DNA of 64,000 bases from Defluviitalea saccharophila (GCF_038396635.1 NZ_CP121687.1:1426001-1490000); one strand, 5' to 3'; shown: positions 15,332 to 25,894, counted from the stretch's first letter. Numbers and translations are program-made. Notes: generated by a model not told the origin, from the letters alone.

Positions 15332-16779
15332 TAGCTCGATTGAGACTTCTGCATCTGTAGAATGGTCTGCTGACCAAGAAAGAGAAGCAACTGCCATTTG
15401 CCAGGCATATTACTTGCATTTTGAAGTAAGGCTACTTCATTTAAAGGACGTTTCCAGCTGTATAAATCATGGGGACGAAGGAAGTTATAGTAGGCAACCC
15501 ACAGACTAACGCCATAGGCTGCACCATCTTCACTACCATAACCACAAGTAACTCGATAGGAAGCTTTAAAGGTACGATTCAGTCGTTCGATCATCTGTTT
15601 AAAAGGACGAAATTTTTTCGATACAGCATCATCATTGGATAGCCCAATAACTTGAGTAATATCAAAAAACTTTTGTTCCTTTAAAGCAAACTGCTGAGCA
15701 GCTAAAGGATAGGCGCTGTAACCATCAGCAATAAACTTAAAAGCTTTTGGAAGACCATTCTTAAAGTTATTAAGAGCCATACGCATAGCTAAAATACAAG
15801 GCCCAACACCACGATTATCAGAAACCTGATAACCGAGAATGGACTTGGAAACAGCATCCATTATAAACCAAATATATCCCTTGATGCCTTTTACCTTGAT
15901 ATAAGTCTCATCTGCAGCAAGGGTAGAAGAAGGTTTATAGTCGTAGGTATCCACAAAAGGTTTAATAAGCACAGCGGCAGTACGTGCATAATTAGCAACC
16001 ATGGTATGAGAAATAGAGACACCATGGATATCTCTTAAAGCTTGAGCAGTTTTTCGAAGTGAAAGTCCAAGATTAACATGATAAGTAAGGCAAAGCCCCA
16101 TGATATGAGCTGATTGTTTCTTGAATTTAAAGGAAGTAGCCCAAGACGGTAAAGGGTTTAAATCCATGTCAAAGAAATCTAGAGTGAATTCACGGTAGAT
16201 GTAGTGAAGTTTATAATTATGCTTTTTTGAAGGACTTAAGTCTTTAGGCAGCTTCTTAAGATTAGCAGTGTAATAGGAACAGTTCTTGTTTACACACTTG
16301 TGAACACGGAAGTGTTTCCGATCTTTCTTAGGAGTAAGTGAATGTCCACAATAAGGACATACAAAAGTGATCGGTGTTTTAACTATTTCACCGGTTACAA
16401 ATGTCTGGCCACAAATCTTGCACTGAAACTGACCTTTACCGCCATTATTATCGTAGAGATACTGATGAGGAGCATTGCAAAGAGGGCAAACAGTATCTTC
16501 GGGAACTGTTCTAGGTTTATTCTTTTGAGTACGAACAGGCTTTAAAACTTTACCATACTTCCATTGATAGTAATCAAGAAGGAAATGAAAGTCCTGTTTT
16601 TCAAACTTCCGGATAATGGGAAGTTTGTCAGTTTTAAATTTTTGGTAATCAGGGCTATTAGAATCATCGAAAGCCCACTGTTTAAGAGGGATATGCTTTG
16701 AGATAAATAATAATAAATCAAAAATTTGTTTATGCAAGTATTGAATATATAGTAGTAAGTAAGTTATAATTGAGTCCAT
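15331..16779 (-). CDS. DDE transposase with N-terminal zinc ribbons
   Basis: 482 residues. Two Cys-rich ribbons in the N-terminal half (CPLC...CKIC and CPYC...CVNKNC), then a helix-turn-helix-like region (LSLRKTAQALRDIHGVSISHTMVANYAR) and a catalytic core with LAADETYIKVKGIKGYIWFIMDA (first Asp), FIADGYSAYPLAA (second Asp) and QMIERLNRTFKASYR (Glu). This is the DDE order of IS240/IS6-type integrase-fold transposases. Intact and probably functional. It reads opposite to the aro operon. Confidence 0.9.
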   Translation of the reverse strand: MDSIITYLLLYIQYLHKQIFDLLLFISKHIPLKQWAFDDSNSPDYQKFKTDKLPIIRKFEKQDFHFLLDYYQWKYGKVLKPVRTQKNKPRTVPEDTVCPLCNAPHQYLYDNNGGKGQFQCKICGQTFVTGEIVKTPITFVCPYCGHSLTPKKDRKHFRVHKCVNKNCSYYTANLKKLPKDLSPSKKHNYKLHYIYREFTLDFFDMDLNPLPSWATSFKFKKQSAHIMGLCLTYHVNLGLSLRKTAQALRDIHGVSISHTMVANYARTAAVLIKPFVDTYDYKPSSTLAADETYIKVKGIKGYIWFIMDAVSKSILGYQVSDNRGVGPCILAMRMALNNFKNGLPKAFKFIADGYSAYPLAAQQFALKEQKFFDITQVIGLSNDDAVSKKFRPFKQMIERLNRTFKASYRVTCGYGSEDGAAYGVSLWVAYYNFLRPHDLYSWKRPLNEVALLQNASNMPGKWQLLLFLGQQTILQMQKSQSS

Positions 16780-16957
16780 AACAATGACCTTTCTATTCTG
16801 TTTTTTTGGTGTTGTAGGAGACTCAATTATAACAGAAAACAGGGGGTCATTGTTTTTTTATTTAAAAAAACTCTGTAACCCTTGATATATAAAGAAGTTG
16901 TAACAAACAACGGGGTGTCATACTTGACACTACCAGAAATAAAGAGGGGGCCCATAT

Positions 16958-18229
16958 ATGATTGTCAATCCTAAGGATAAAATAAATGGAGAGATTACTG
17001 TTTCAGGGGATAAATCCATCTCTCATAGAGCCGTTATGCTTGGTTCCATCGCTGAGGGCATAACGGAAGTAACAGGATTTTTGATGGGTGCAGACTGTCT
17101 GTCCACCATTGAATGTTTTAGACAGCTTGGTATTCCAATTGAAGTGAATGAGGAAAAGGTCATTGTCCATGGCAAAGGCCTGCTAGGTCTGTCCCAGCCA
17201 TCCAATATGTTAGATGTCGGCAATAGTGGAACAACCATACGACTGATGACAGGAATTCTTTCTGCTCAATCTTTCTCATCAGATATCACAGGAGATGCTT
17301 CCATTCAAAAAAGACCAATGCTTAGAGTTGTAGCTCCTTTAAGAGAAATGGGTGCTAAAATAGATGGAAAAGAAGGCGGCAAATACTGCCCTCTTCACAT
17401 TGAAGGTCAAGGATTAAAAGGAATTCATTATCAACTTCCTGTAGCCAGTGCTCAAGTGAAATCTGCAATTTTACTTGCTTCTTTATATGCAGAGGGAGAA
17501 ACAACCGTAATAGAACCTGCTCCTTCAAGAAATCATACAGAAATTATGGTGAATTATTTTGGAGGAAACATCCTTCAAAAAGACAATGTCATCAAAAGCT
17601 CCCCTGTTAAAAAACTTACAGGGCAATACATAAAAGTTCCCGGAGACATATCTTCAGCAGCATACTTTATTGTCGCTGCACTGATCCTCCCCCATTCAGA
17701 ACTTTTAATTAAGAATGTAGGGGTTAATCCCACCCGTGACGGAATTATCACCGTATTTAAACAAATGGGTGGAAATATTGAGCTCATTAATCAACGAACT
17801 CAATGCGGTGAACCTGTTGCGGATATTTTAGTCCGTTCTTCTAGTCTCCACGGCATAGAAATCGGAGGAAGTTTAATTCCTAAACTGATAGATGAAATTC
17901 CTGTAATCGCTGCTGCCGCATGTTATGCCAGAGGAACGACGATCATAAAGGATGCCCAAGAATTAAAAGTAAAAGAATCCAATAGAATTCAAACGATGGT
18001 ATCGGAACTTAAAAAGATGGGGGCGTCCATTAGGGAAACGGATGATGGAATGATTATAGAAGGAGGCAGTGCTTTAAGGGGTGCCCAGGTTGAAAGTTAT
18101 CATGACCATAGGGTTGCTATGTCTCTGGCCATTGCTGCCCTAAAAGCTGAAAAAGAAACTACTATCAATAATAGCGACTGTGTAAGCATTTCTTTCCCTA
18201 ACTTCTTTTCTTACCTGGAAAAGCTTTAA
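16958..18229 (+). CDS. aroA: EPSP synthase (3-phosphoshikimate 1-carboxyvinyltransferase)
   Basis: 423 residues, full length. Motifs: [18 protein letters not shown] (shikimate-3-phosphate/PEP site), [48 protein letters not shown] and [13 protein letters not shown]. It transfers enolpyruvate from PEP to shikimate-3-phosphate. GAGGGGGCCC precedes the ATG by about 6 bases. It was originally the third gene of aroF-tyrA-aroA; the insertion sequence now separates it from the operon promoter, so expression depends on read-through or a promoter at the element's right end. Confidence 0.97.
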   Translation: MIVNPKDKINGEITVSGDKSISHRAVMLGSIAEGITEVTGFLMGADCLSTIECFRQLGIPIEVNEEKVIVHGKGLLGLSQPSNMLDVGNSGTTIRLMTGILSAQSFSSDITGDASIQKRPMLRVVAPLREMGAKIDGKEGGKYCPLHIEGQGLKGIHYQLPVASAQVKSAILLASLYAEGETTVIEPAPSRNHTEIMVNYFGGNILQKDNVIKSSPVKKLTGQYIKVPGDISSAAYFIVAALILPHSELLIKNVGVNPTRDGIITVFKQMGGNIELINQRTQCGEPVADILVRSSSLHGIEIGGSLIPKLIDEIPVIAAAACYARGTTIIKDAQELKVKESNRIQTMVSELKKMGASIRETDDGMIIEGGSALRGAQVESYHDHRVAMSLAIAALKAEKETTINNSDCVSISFPNFFSYLEKL

Positions 18230-18256
18230 TTTAATAAATGTCTCATAAAAGCATAA

Positions 18257-18285
18257 TTGCACATTTTTAAAGATTGCACTATAAT
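18257..18285 (+). promoter_or_regulatory. Promoter of SGNH hydrolase gene
   Basis: TTGCAC (18257-18262), 17 bases, perfect TATAAT (18280-18285), about 50 bases before the start codon. Confidence 0.7.
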
Positions 18286-18333
18286 ATATCCATGAAATGA
18301 ACATGCCATGATTGATTATTGGAGGGTGAAAAG

Positions 18334-19002
18334 ATGATTAAAACAACCATCGTTGGCTTTGGAGATAGTCTTACTTACGGATATGGTGTTCCACGCAATG
18401 TAGGATATGTTGAAAGATTAGAGAAATTCATGCCCCAATATTTTCCCAATATATCATGGCATATATGTAATAGCGGTACTTCAGGAGATACCACGAGAGA
18501 AGGCTTAATAAGACTTGAAAAAAATGTTCTATCATATCATCCGAATATTGTTTTTATTCTCTTTGGGTCTAATGACTCTGCTATGAATGAAAAGCAATTC
18601 AGGTCTCTCGAAGAATATGAAAACAATTTAAGAAAAATAATTGTTAAGATAAAGAGTCATAATAATCGTACGGGGTTAAACGGCTGTATACCGATTCCTG
18701 TTTTAATCACGCCACCTCCCGTTCGAGAGGAATTATGCGCTCCTGTTAGAACGAATAATCGGTTAAAACAATATGGATATATTGTTAAAACACTAGCTAA
18801 AGAATACCATTGCCCTTTAATTGACTTTTTTGAGAATATGATGATGCAGGAAAACTATTACGAACTTTTAGCGGATGACGGCTTGCATCTTAGTGAAAAA
18901 GGATATGACCTTCTTTATGATCTTGTATTTTCAGAAATTACAAAACTCATCAATTACCAAGGGGTATTAAAAGACTGGGACGAATATTCAGAAGAATATT
19001 AA
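18334..19002 (+). CDS. SGNH/GDSL-family hydrolase
   Basis: 222 residues from the ATG at 18334, chosen because GGAGGGTG lies 5 bases upstream; an in-frame TTG 15 bases earlier has no ribosome site. Block I GFGDSLTYGYG (catalytic Ser), block II CNSGTSGDTTREGL (Gly), block III FGSNDSAM (Asn), and block V DDGLHLSEKGY (Asp-x-x-His) complete the SGNH set. Probably an acyl or carbohydrate esterase. No signal peptide, so cytoplasmic. Substrate unknown. Confidence 0.88.
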   Translation: MIKTTIVGFGDSLTYGYGVPRNVGYVERLEKFMPQYFPNISWHICNSGTSGDTTREGLIRLEKNVLSYHPNIVFILFGSNDSAMNEKQFRSLEEYENNLRKIIVKIKSHNNRTGLNGCIPIPVLITPPPVREELCAPVRTNNRLKQYGYIVKTLAKEYHCPLIDFFENMMMQENYYELLADDGLHLSEKGYDLLYDLVFSEITKLINYQGVLKDWDEYSEEY

Positions 19003-19035
19003 AGACTCCTCAGCACGCTGAGAAGTCTTTCTTTT
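19001..19035. terminator. Bidirectional terminator
   Basis: AAAGACTcCTCAG (19001-19013) and CTGAGaAGTCTTT (19018-19030), then CTTTTATTT. Shared by the convergent SGNH hydrolase and trkH genes. Confidence 0.8.
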
Positions 19036-19037
19036 AT

Positions 19038-20483
19038 TTATATTTCATTTCTCCAGGATTTAGGTACAAACAGAGCGATCATCGTAAACAATTCAAGTCT
19101 TCCAAGTAACATCAGAATGGAAAAGAGTATTTTACTCCAGGCACTAAATCCGCTGAATGTCCTTGTAGGGCCTATGAAGCCAAAGCCCGGACCAATATTT
19201 CCCAAAGTTGCGGCTACCGAAGTAATGGAACTTTCAAAATCAATTCCTTCAAGGGAAACAAGAACCGTTGATACAATAAAGATAAAGAAATACAACGCAA
19301 AGAAACTGGTAATACCTGTAATTGTTTCATTGCTAACGACCTTTTCGCCGCCAACTCTAATAGGAATGATGGCTCTGGGATGAAATATTTTTTGAACTTC
19401 TCTTTTAATCAGTTTCAACAGGACTAAAATTCTAATGGTCTTTATCCCACCGGCGGTGGAGCCTGCACAGCCCCCAACAAACATAAGCAGAAATAGCACC
19501 GCTTTACTGAATGCCGGCCAAAGATCAAAGTCGGTGGTAGCATACCCTGTAGTGGTAATAATAGAACTCACTTGAAAAAACGCATCTTTTAAGGCCAATC
19601 CAAAGTTCTCGTATAAATTAGCTTTCAAATTAAGAGCTATTAATATCGTAGATGCAAGAATAATACCTAAATAAAGTATTAATTCCTGGTCTTTTATTAC
19701 ATCTCTCCATCTTCTTTTAAATAGAGCATAATATAATGAAAAGTTGATTCCTGACAATGTCATAAATATACCTATAACCATATGAATATAAATACTGTTA
19801 TAAGCACCTATACTGGCATTTCTCGTTGAAAGTCCTCCAGTTCCTACAGTTCCAAAAGTATGGGCAGCAGATTCAAATAAACTCATTCCCCCGAGTACGA
19901 GTAAACCTATTTGTACGAGTGTCATAGTAATATATGTTATATATAAAATCTTTGCCGTATCTTTTATTCGTGGAACAAATCTGTCAGCAGTAGGTCCCGG
20001 GCTTTCTGCTTTGAACATTTGGAATCCTCCTACGACAGGCAAAAAAGCGACTGTAAAAACCAGTATTCCCATTCCCCCAATCCAGTGGGTAAAAGAACGC
20101 CAAAACAGAATTCCCTTTGGCATAGCCTCAACATTATTTACCAGAGTGGCTCCAGTAGTTGTAAAACCGGAAATCGTCTCAAATAAGGCATCTACATAAG
20201 AAGGTATACTATCTGAAAGTACAAAAGGAAGCGCCCCAAATATAGAAAGTACAATCCATCCAAAAGATGCTATAGCCAATCCCTCTTTGATTTTAATTGC
20301 TTTCTTGTCAGCTTTTATCTTGTACATAATAAAGCCGACTGCCCCCGTCAATAAAATACAAAATAAAAAAGGATATTTATCTACTTGATTGTAATATATT
20401 GATATGAGAAAAGACGGAATCATAAGTAAAGCTTCTATAATCAGTATGATTCCCAGTGTCTTTCCTACAATTCTATAGTTCAT
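19038..20483 (-). CDS. trkH: Potassium uptake protein TrkH family
   Basis: 481 residues with about ten membrane segments in the four-fold M1-P-M2 plan of TrkH/KtrB. Selectivity-filter regions are visible at SGFTTTGATL, TVGTGGLST, ITTTGYATTDF and LGNIGPGFG. It forms the K+ pore and pairs with the TrkA protein encoded directly upstream; the reading frames overlap by 4 bases, indicating translational coupling. Confidence 0.95.
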   Translation of the reverse strand: MNYRIVGKTLGIILIIEALLMIPSFLISIYYNQVDKYPFLFCILLTGAVGFIMYKIKADKKAIKIKEGLAIASFGWIVLSIFGALPFVLSDSIPSYVDALFETISGFTTTGATLVNNVEAMPKGILFWRSFTHWIGGMGILVFTVAFLPVVGGFQMFKAESPGPTADRFVPRIKDTAKILYITYITMTLVQIGLLVLGGMSLFESAAHTFGTVGTGGLSTRNASIGAYNSIYIHMVIGIFMTLSGINFSLYYALFKRRWRDVIKDQELILYLGIILASTILIALNLKANLYENFGLALKDAFFQVSSIITTTGYATTDFDLWPAFSKAVLFLLMFVGGCAGSTAGGIKTIRILVLLKLIKREVQKIFHPRAIIPIRVGGEKVVSNETITGITSFFALYFFIFIVSTVLVSLEGIDFESSITSVAATLGNIGPGFGFIGPTRTFSGFSAWSKILFSILMLLGRLELFTMIALFVPKSWRNEI

Positions 20484-21841
20484 TTGAATAGTCCACCCTT
20501 CACTGGCTTAGTAAACAATTCTAAATCCGGGACATTGGAGGATAAGCAAAAGATGATCAGCCTATCATCTGGCTCAATTATGGTATTTCCATTAGGTATT
20601 ATAACTTTGCCTTGATGTACAATGGCTCCAATAATAATGCCTTTAGGTAAGCCCAACTCAGCTATAGGTTTTCCAATAATGCGAGAATCTTTGATTGCAA
20701 TAATTTCGGTAACTTCCGCCTGACCTCCCAGAAGAAGGGACACCGATACAACTTTTCCTCCTCTAATAAACTTAAGAATACTGCTAACAGCAATATTGGT
20801 TGGATTTAGGGCAACATCTATTCCTAGATTGTCAATAATCTTTACATAATTAGGTCTGCTTATTTTAGCGATAGTTTTATGAACTCCAGCCTGGTTAGCA
20901 ATGAGCGTCATCAGAAGATTTTGTTCGTCGAAACCGGTTGCCCCGATAAAGGCATCCATGGACTCTAATCCTTCTTCTTCCAGAAGATTAATATCTGTTC
21001 CATCTCCTCTAATAATTAAGGCATCACTTAATCTTTCAGAAAGATATCTGCATCTGTCCCTATCCTGCTCAATAATGCTAACCTTTGTATTGAAGGATTT
21101 AAGCTTTTGGGCTAAATAGTACGCAATATTGCCCCCTCCCAAAATCATTACTCTTCTAATTTTGCCTCTGTCACCATGAAAATTAAACTTTTCACCGAAT
21201 TTAGTAACTTTTTCAGTACTGCCAATAACATGGATAATATCATTTTCAATAAGTTCTGTGTATCCATGAGGTATTATAATTTCATCATTTCTAGTGATCG
21301 CCGCTATAAGCAGGTCTTCCATATCATCCAGTTCTATAATATTTTTCCCAACAAAAGTAGGCATATTTTTTATATTAAAATCAAGAATTGAAACCTTTCC
21401 TTTAGCAAAATCCTCAGAATAAAAATTATAGCTTTTTAGAAGATACCTAGCTATTTCATTGGATGTAGCAAGCTCCGGATTGATAATATGGTCAATTCCC
21501 ATTTCTGTCTTAATAAAATCAAGTTGTTTGGTATATTCTGGATTTCTTATTCTTGCTATTGTCTTTTTGCAGCCTAATTTTTTTGCTAAGCTGCAAATAA
21601 TTGCATTGGTCTCATCACTATATGTTGTAGCTATTAAAAAATCATAGGACTTAATGTTAAGTTCTTTTAATACTTCAATTTCAATTCCATTCGCTGTGAC
21701 AGTCAATACATCTAAATAATCATTGATTCTCTCTAATACTTTCGAATTCTGATCTATTAAAGTAACATCAATATCTGAATTGATTAGGGACTCCGCCAGC
21801 CTATAACCCAGCTTGCCTATGCCTACTATGATTACCTTCAT
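20480..21841 (-). CDS. trkA: Trk potassium uptake regulator TrkA
   Basis: 453 residues from the ATG at 21841, chosen because AAAGGTGAT sits just upstream and the protein then begins MKVIIVGIGKLGYRLAESL, the normal TrkA nucleotide-binding start; the longer frame adds 35 residues with no counterpart. Two RCK modules: TrkA-N folds at ~1-125 and ~230-350 (second GGGNIAYYLAQKL), each followed by a TrkA-C domain. It binds NAD(H) or ATP and gates TrkH. First gene of a trkA-trkH operon. Confidence 0.94.
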   Translation of the reverse strand: MKVIIVGIGKLGYRLAESLINSDIDVTLIDQNSKVLERINDYLDVLTVTANGIEIEVLKELNIKSYDFLIATTYSDETNAIICSLAKKLGCKKTIARIRNPEYTKQLDFIKTEMGIDHIINPELATSNEIARYLLKSYNFYSEDFAKGKVSILDFNIKNMPTFVGKNIIELDDMEDLLIAAITRNDEIIIPHGYTELIENDIIHVIGSTEKVTKFGEKFNFHGDRGKIRRVMILGGGNIAYYLAQKLKSFNTKVSIIEQDRDRCRYLSERLSDALIIRGDGTDINLLEEEGLESMDAFIGATGFDEQNLLMTLIANQAGVHKTIAKISRPNYVKIIDNLGIDVALNPTNIAVSSILKFIRGGKVVSVSLLLGGQAEVTEIIAIKDSRIIGKPIAELGLPKGIIIGAIVHQGKVIIPNGNTIIEPDDRLIIFCLSSNVPDLELFTKPVKGGLFK

Positions 21842-22026
21842 AAAATCACCTTTCATATTTGTATGATTAGCTACTATTATATTATTTGATTTTACATCTA
21901 AAATCGATAAAAGAAAAGAGATTTTGATTTTATTTAAGCGTTCCATTTAATTCAATGGACAATACATAAAATCTCGTAAATAAGATACCATAGTCTATAT
22001 AACATTAAATGGAGTGGAGATAGTAT

Positions 22027-23578
22027 ATGCCTTCTATTAAAATCACTAAAAAAAATAAAGAGGATAAAAACAATGATGTTCCTACCTCTCCTGTAAATGC
22101 TGAAACCCTTACCGGTAACCTGCAAATTGATATAGAGACTTTTAAAAAAATATTTTTCTTTCCTCAAAATAAAGACTTTATCATCCGCACAATACAGTTA
22201 AAAGGCTTCAATGTGGATGGATGCTTCCTCTATTTAGACGGCTCTACCTCCGTCGATACCCTTACCAGTAATATTATTAAACCCTTAATGGAAAGTGGTC
22301 CTAAAAACATAGAAGATAACCCTATAGATTATATTACAAATAATATTATTACTTCTAAAAACGCTCAACGTATCTCTAATATCTCAGATATCACAAAAGA
22401 TATCGTTAAAGGCAATACGATTATACTGATTCAAGGTTCCCTTGAAGCCCTTTCAGTTTCTACAACGGAGTTTGAGCACCGCCCTGTTGAAAAACCCGTC
22501 AATGAAAACGTTATAAAAGGACCGAAGGAATCTTTTGTTGAATCTGCGGATACAAATCGCTCCCTTAATAAGAAAGCATTTTAAAAGTGAAAAACTGGTT
22601 TCTGAGAGTATTGAAGTCGGAGAGAAATCTAAAAATGATGTATATATGATGTATGTAGAAGGAATCACTGATCCCAACTTAATCAATACTGTCAGGGAAA
22701 GAATAAAAGGCATCAAAACCGATTTTCTGTCCAATGTTTCTATGCTTGAGCAGTTTATCGAAGAGAGAAGTTATTCTCTTATTTCTACCGTAATGTACAC
22801 AGAACGCCCTGACAGATCTGCGGCTTTTTTAGCAGAAGGCCATGTGATATTCATTATTGACGGCTCTCCGGGCTGTTTGATCGTTCCTGTAACCTTTTGG
22901 TCTTTTTTTCATGCAGCTGAAGATCAGTATCAACGATGGTTCTATGGCAATTTTATTAGAATCGTAAGGTTGTTGGCAGTATTGATTTCACTTTTAACTC
23001 CTACTTTGTATATTGCCATCGTAAATTTCCACGGAGAAATGATCCCCAGCGATTTAGCCGTTTCGATTGCAGCTTCCAGAGAAGTACTTCCTTTTCCCGT
23101 AATCACAGAAATACTTTTAATGGAAATATCTTTCGAACTCATCAGAGAAGCCGGAGTAAGAGTACCTACAACCATAGGACCAACCATAGGAATTGTCGGC
23201 GCCCTGATACTGGGTCAAGCTGCTGTTGAAGCCAATATCGTAAGTCCTATTTTAGTAATTGTCGTAGCAATTACAGGATTATCTTCCTTCGCAATACCGG
23301 AAACTGCCCTAAGCTATACCATTCGAATCTCCAGATTTCTGTTACTGATGGCAGGAGCAAGTATGGGTTTCTTTGGAATTTCTCTTGTTTTAATTATAGG
23401 GTTAGCCTATATACTTAGCATTACGTCCTTTGGAGTTCCTTTTATGTCTCCATTGGCTCCTCATTTTCCTTCCAGTAACGATACCTTTACAAGAGCACCT
23501 ACCTTTAAACAAGGACTTAGACCATCAAATGTATCTAAATCAGATTTTATAAGAAGAAAAAAACCTAAGAGAAAGTAG
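22027..23578 (+). pseudogene. Spore germination receptor subunit A (GerA/GerKA family), frameshifted
   Basis: Two overlapping frames make one GerA-family protein of about 517 residues, the usual length. The first (22027-22584) gives the N-terminal soluble domain and ends ...GPKESFVESADTNRSL. The second, in the +1 frame, resumes at about 22560 with IAPLIRKHFKSEK and continues through YVEGITDP and the membrane half (PTLYIAIVNFH, GVRVPTTIGPTIGIVGALILGQAAV) to 23578. The family expects ESLRTNISLIRKR here. Two missing bases (or one extra) near 22556 explain the break: AAT-CGCT would read AAT-ATC-GCT. It could be a true mutation or a sequence error. First gene of a germination operon. Confidence 0.85.
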
Positions 23579-23585
23579 TGAAAAA

Positions 23586-24680
23586 GTGCTTAAAAAATAT
23601 GATGGAAAAATGGGCTTTAGAGAGTTCTTCGCTGTTGTATTTTTTGCGATTGGCATGAAGTTAACCGATACAACTCCCATTTTAATGGTAGAATTAGGCC
23701 TAAACGCTTCCTGGATGATTCCTATTGTATCAGGGCTGGTTATTTTTCTTTCTTTTTTATTCCTTTTATCCTTACTAAAACTATATAAAACCAAGAGTTT
23801 AATAGATATCATTTACCATCTTACTGGAAAGTTCTTTGGATCTCTTATGATACTCCTGTTATTCTTTATGGTTTTAGAATACCTGGTTGTATCTACAAGA
23901 GATTATGCCGATATTCTGAGTACTCTTTTTTATTTAAGAACACCATTAAAATATCTATTACTTATGCTTATTATTACGGCATTCTATATATCCCATAAAG
24001 GACTTGACATTATCGGAAGTTTATGCTGGTTTACATATCCACTCATACAATTGGTTTTTGTGGTTTTAATACTTCTTTTATGGAAAGAATTGGATTTTAA
24101 TTATTTGTTCCCTTTAGGAGGGCCAGGGATGAAAACGATATTAAAAGAAGGCGTCGTCCATTCATCCATAGTCAGCGAAATCATTCTCTTATCCGTCTTT
24201 TTCCCAAAGGTAAGATCCTATAAAGAGTATAGAAATGCAAATTTTGCAGGACTTGGTATTTCAGTTATTTTTATATCTATATTCATGATAAGCTTCATTT
24301 GCGCCTATGGATATTTCGCATTATCTACCCTCAATTATCCTTATCATCAGATTACACGCTTGGTTAGTCTGGGACGATTTGCCAAAAATATGGAATCTTT
24401 CTTCTTAGGCTTTTGGTCCATTGGCGTTTCAGTACGTTTTGGCGTTTATTTTTATGCCGGTGCCACATTAGGGGCATCTCTCATAAAAATAAAAAACCCA
24501 AAGACTCTATTGCCTTATCTCGCAGTGATCGTTTATATACTTGCAAGGCTTCCTGAAAACTTTACTCAATATGTTTTTTCGGTCAGAAAGGTTGGGGTTA
24601 CAATATTATGGACTTACTTGCTTTCTCTCTCTCCATTTTTGTGGACGGTTGCAAAATTGAAAGTGGAATATAAGTCTTGA
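23586..24680 (+). CDS. Spore germination permease (GerAB/GerKB family)
   Basis: 364 residues, ten predicted membrane segments, APC-superfamily transporter fold. It begins GFREFFAVVFFAIGMKLTDTTPIL, typical of GerAB proteins. Start taken as GTG at 23586, 8 bases past the A-subunit stop; an ATG at 23610 is the alternative. It forms the inner-membrane germinant-sensing part of the receptor with the A and C subunits. The gene is intact. It overlaps the next start by 4 bases. Confidence 0.9.
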   Translation: MLKKYDGKMGFREFFAVVFFAIGMKLTDTTPILMVELGLNASWMIPIVSGLVIFLSFLFLLSLLKLYKTKSLIDIIYHLTGKFFGSLMILLLFFMVLEYLVVSTRDYADILSTLFYLRTPLKYLLLMLIITAFYISHKGLDIIGSLCWFTYPLIQLVFVVLILLLWKELDFNYLFPLGGPGMKTILKEGVVHSSIVSEIILLSVFFPKVRSYKEYRNANFAGLGISVIFISIFMISFICAYGYFALSTLNYPYHQITRLVSLGRFAKNMESFFLGFWSIGVSVRFGVYFYAGATLGASLIKIKNPKTLLPYLAVIVYILARLPENFTQYVFSVRKVGVTILWTYLLSLSPFLWTVAKLKVEYKS

Positions 24681-25894
24681 AAATATTAAGAATAGCTTGT
24701 TTACTATTGATTACTATCTTTCTTGCCGGCTGCTGGGATAGGATAGAAATAGAGGAATTTGCATTTGTTTCAGTCATCGGACTTGACGAAGGAGAACATG
24801 GTAAAGTTAGAGTTACCTTTCTAATTATTAATCCTCAGATTGGTACCTCCACCAACATTCAAGTAGATGAACCTCCCAACGATATCATCACATTCTTATC
24901 GGATGATCTCGTTTCATGCCGGGAGCTGGCAAGCACCTCCGTGGCAAGGCGTTTAACCTTTTCCCATACTAAAGCGATTATAGTCAGTGAGGCCTTTGCA
25001 AAATCTGATAGATTTTTTCCAATGCTGGAAGCAACTCAAAGGGACAGAGACTTCAGAAGAGACATTAATTTAATCGTATGTAAAGAAAAAGCTTCTGAAT
25101 TTATTAGAAACAATCATCCTCCTTTTGATATAAGGGCATCAAAATACTATGAGTTCATTACATCCAGATGGGAAGACGTAGGCTTTGTTCCCCTGTCCAA
25201 TCTTCATAGACTTTCTCTGAGGACTTTAGATGATCTAGGGTTATTTCTTGTTACCTATGCTACAACAAAGCCTGATGATCCAAAAACGAATTTTGACAGC
25301 GAAGGAGATTTTATCGCAGGGCAAATTGATAAATTAGACGAAAATCCATTACAAATGATGGGCTCCGCAGTGTTTAAAAAAGGCAAAATGATTGGAAAAA
25401 TGACCGGAGATGAAACCAGATTATCACAGATACTAAGACCAAATGTAATCACAAATAATATTCTTGCAACTTTTCCCGATCCATTAAACGAAGAAGAAAA
25501 AGTATCAGCAAAAATAGCAAGAAGAAAAAATAAAATCAAAATAAAGATAACCGATGATTATCCTATTATTGATGTTACTGTACCTTTAGTATTAAGTATC
25601 ACTTCTATTCCAAGCGAAACAGATTACGTAACAAATATAAAAAACCAGGAACTGCTTAAAAACTCGATTCAAAAACGGATGGAAAGTATCACTATGGAAT
25701 TAGTTAAAAAAACTCAGAAAGAATTCGGTGGAGAGCCATTTTTATGGTCTGAAATAGCCAGAAGAAAGTTTTGGCTTTTTGAAGATTTTAACAAATACAA
25801 TTGGCCTGAGAAATATAAAAACGCAAAAGTAACAGTAAAATACGATATCAGAATTGAAGACTTCGGTAAACATTATAAACCACCGAAGCTGTAG
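24677..25894 (+). CDS. Spore germination lipoprotein (GerAC/GerKC family)
   Basis: 405 residues. Lipoprotein signal with lipobox FLAGC (Cys19), followed by WDRIEIEEFAFVSVIGLDEG, the near-universal GerAC start (CWDxxEIxxxAxVxxxGLD). Domains: N-terminal ~20-190, C-terminal ~230-400 with IKIKITDDYPIIDV. TTG start overlapping the stop of the permease gene. Third subunit of the receptor, anchored to the outer face of the inner spore membrane. Confidence 0.93.
   Translation: MKILRIACLLLITIFLAGCWDRIEIEEFAFVSVIGLDEGEHGKVRVTFLIINPQIGTSTNIQVDEPPNDIITFLSDDLVSCRELASTSVARRLTFSHTKAIIVSEAFAKSDRFFPMLEATQRDRDFRRDINLIVCKEKASEFIRNNHPPFDIRASKYYEFITSRWEDVGFVPLSNLHRLSLRTLDDLGLFLVTYATTKPDDPKTNFDSEGDFIAGQIDKLDENPLQMMGSAVFKKGKMIGKMTGDETRLSQILRPNVITNNILATFPDPLNEEEKVSAKIARRKNKIKIKITDDYPIIDVTVPLVLSITSIPSETDYVTNIKNQELLKNSIQKRMESITMELVKKTQKEFGGEPFLWSEIARRKFWLFEDFNKYNWPEKYKNAKVTVKYDIRIEDFGKHYKPPKL

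Larger units (their letters stand above)
15048..16934. mobile_element. Insertion sequence between tyrA and aroA
   Basis: 1887 bp. Left end GGTAGTGTAAAGTA and right end (reverse complement) GGTAGTGTCAAGTA form near-perfect 14-bp terminal inverted repeats. An 8-bp direct repeat AGAAATAA flanks both sides (15040-15047 and 16935-16942). It contains one transposase gene on the minus strand. The 8-bp duplication and the transposase catalytic domain suit the IS6/IS240-related group, although the length and the N-terminal zinc ribbons are larger than in typical IS6. Removing it restores a 15-base tyrA-aroA spacing. Confidence 0.9.

Noticed and set aside
22027-23578. Programmed frameshift in the germination gene
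   Set aside because: No slippery heptamer or downstream stimulatory structure seen at the junction; mutation or sequence error is simpler.
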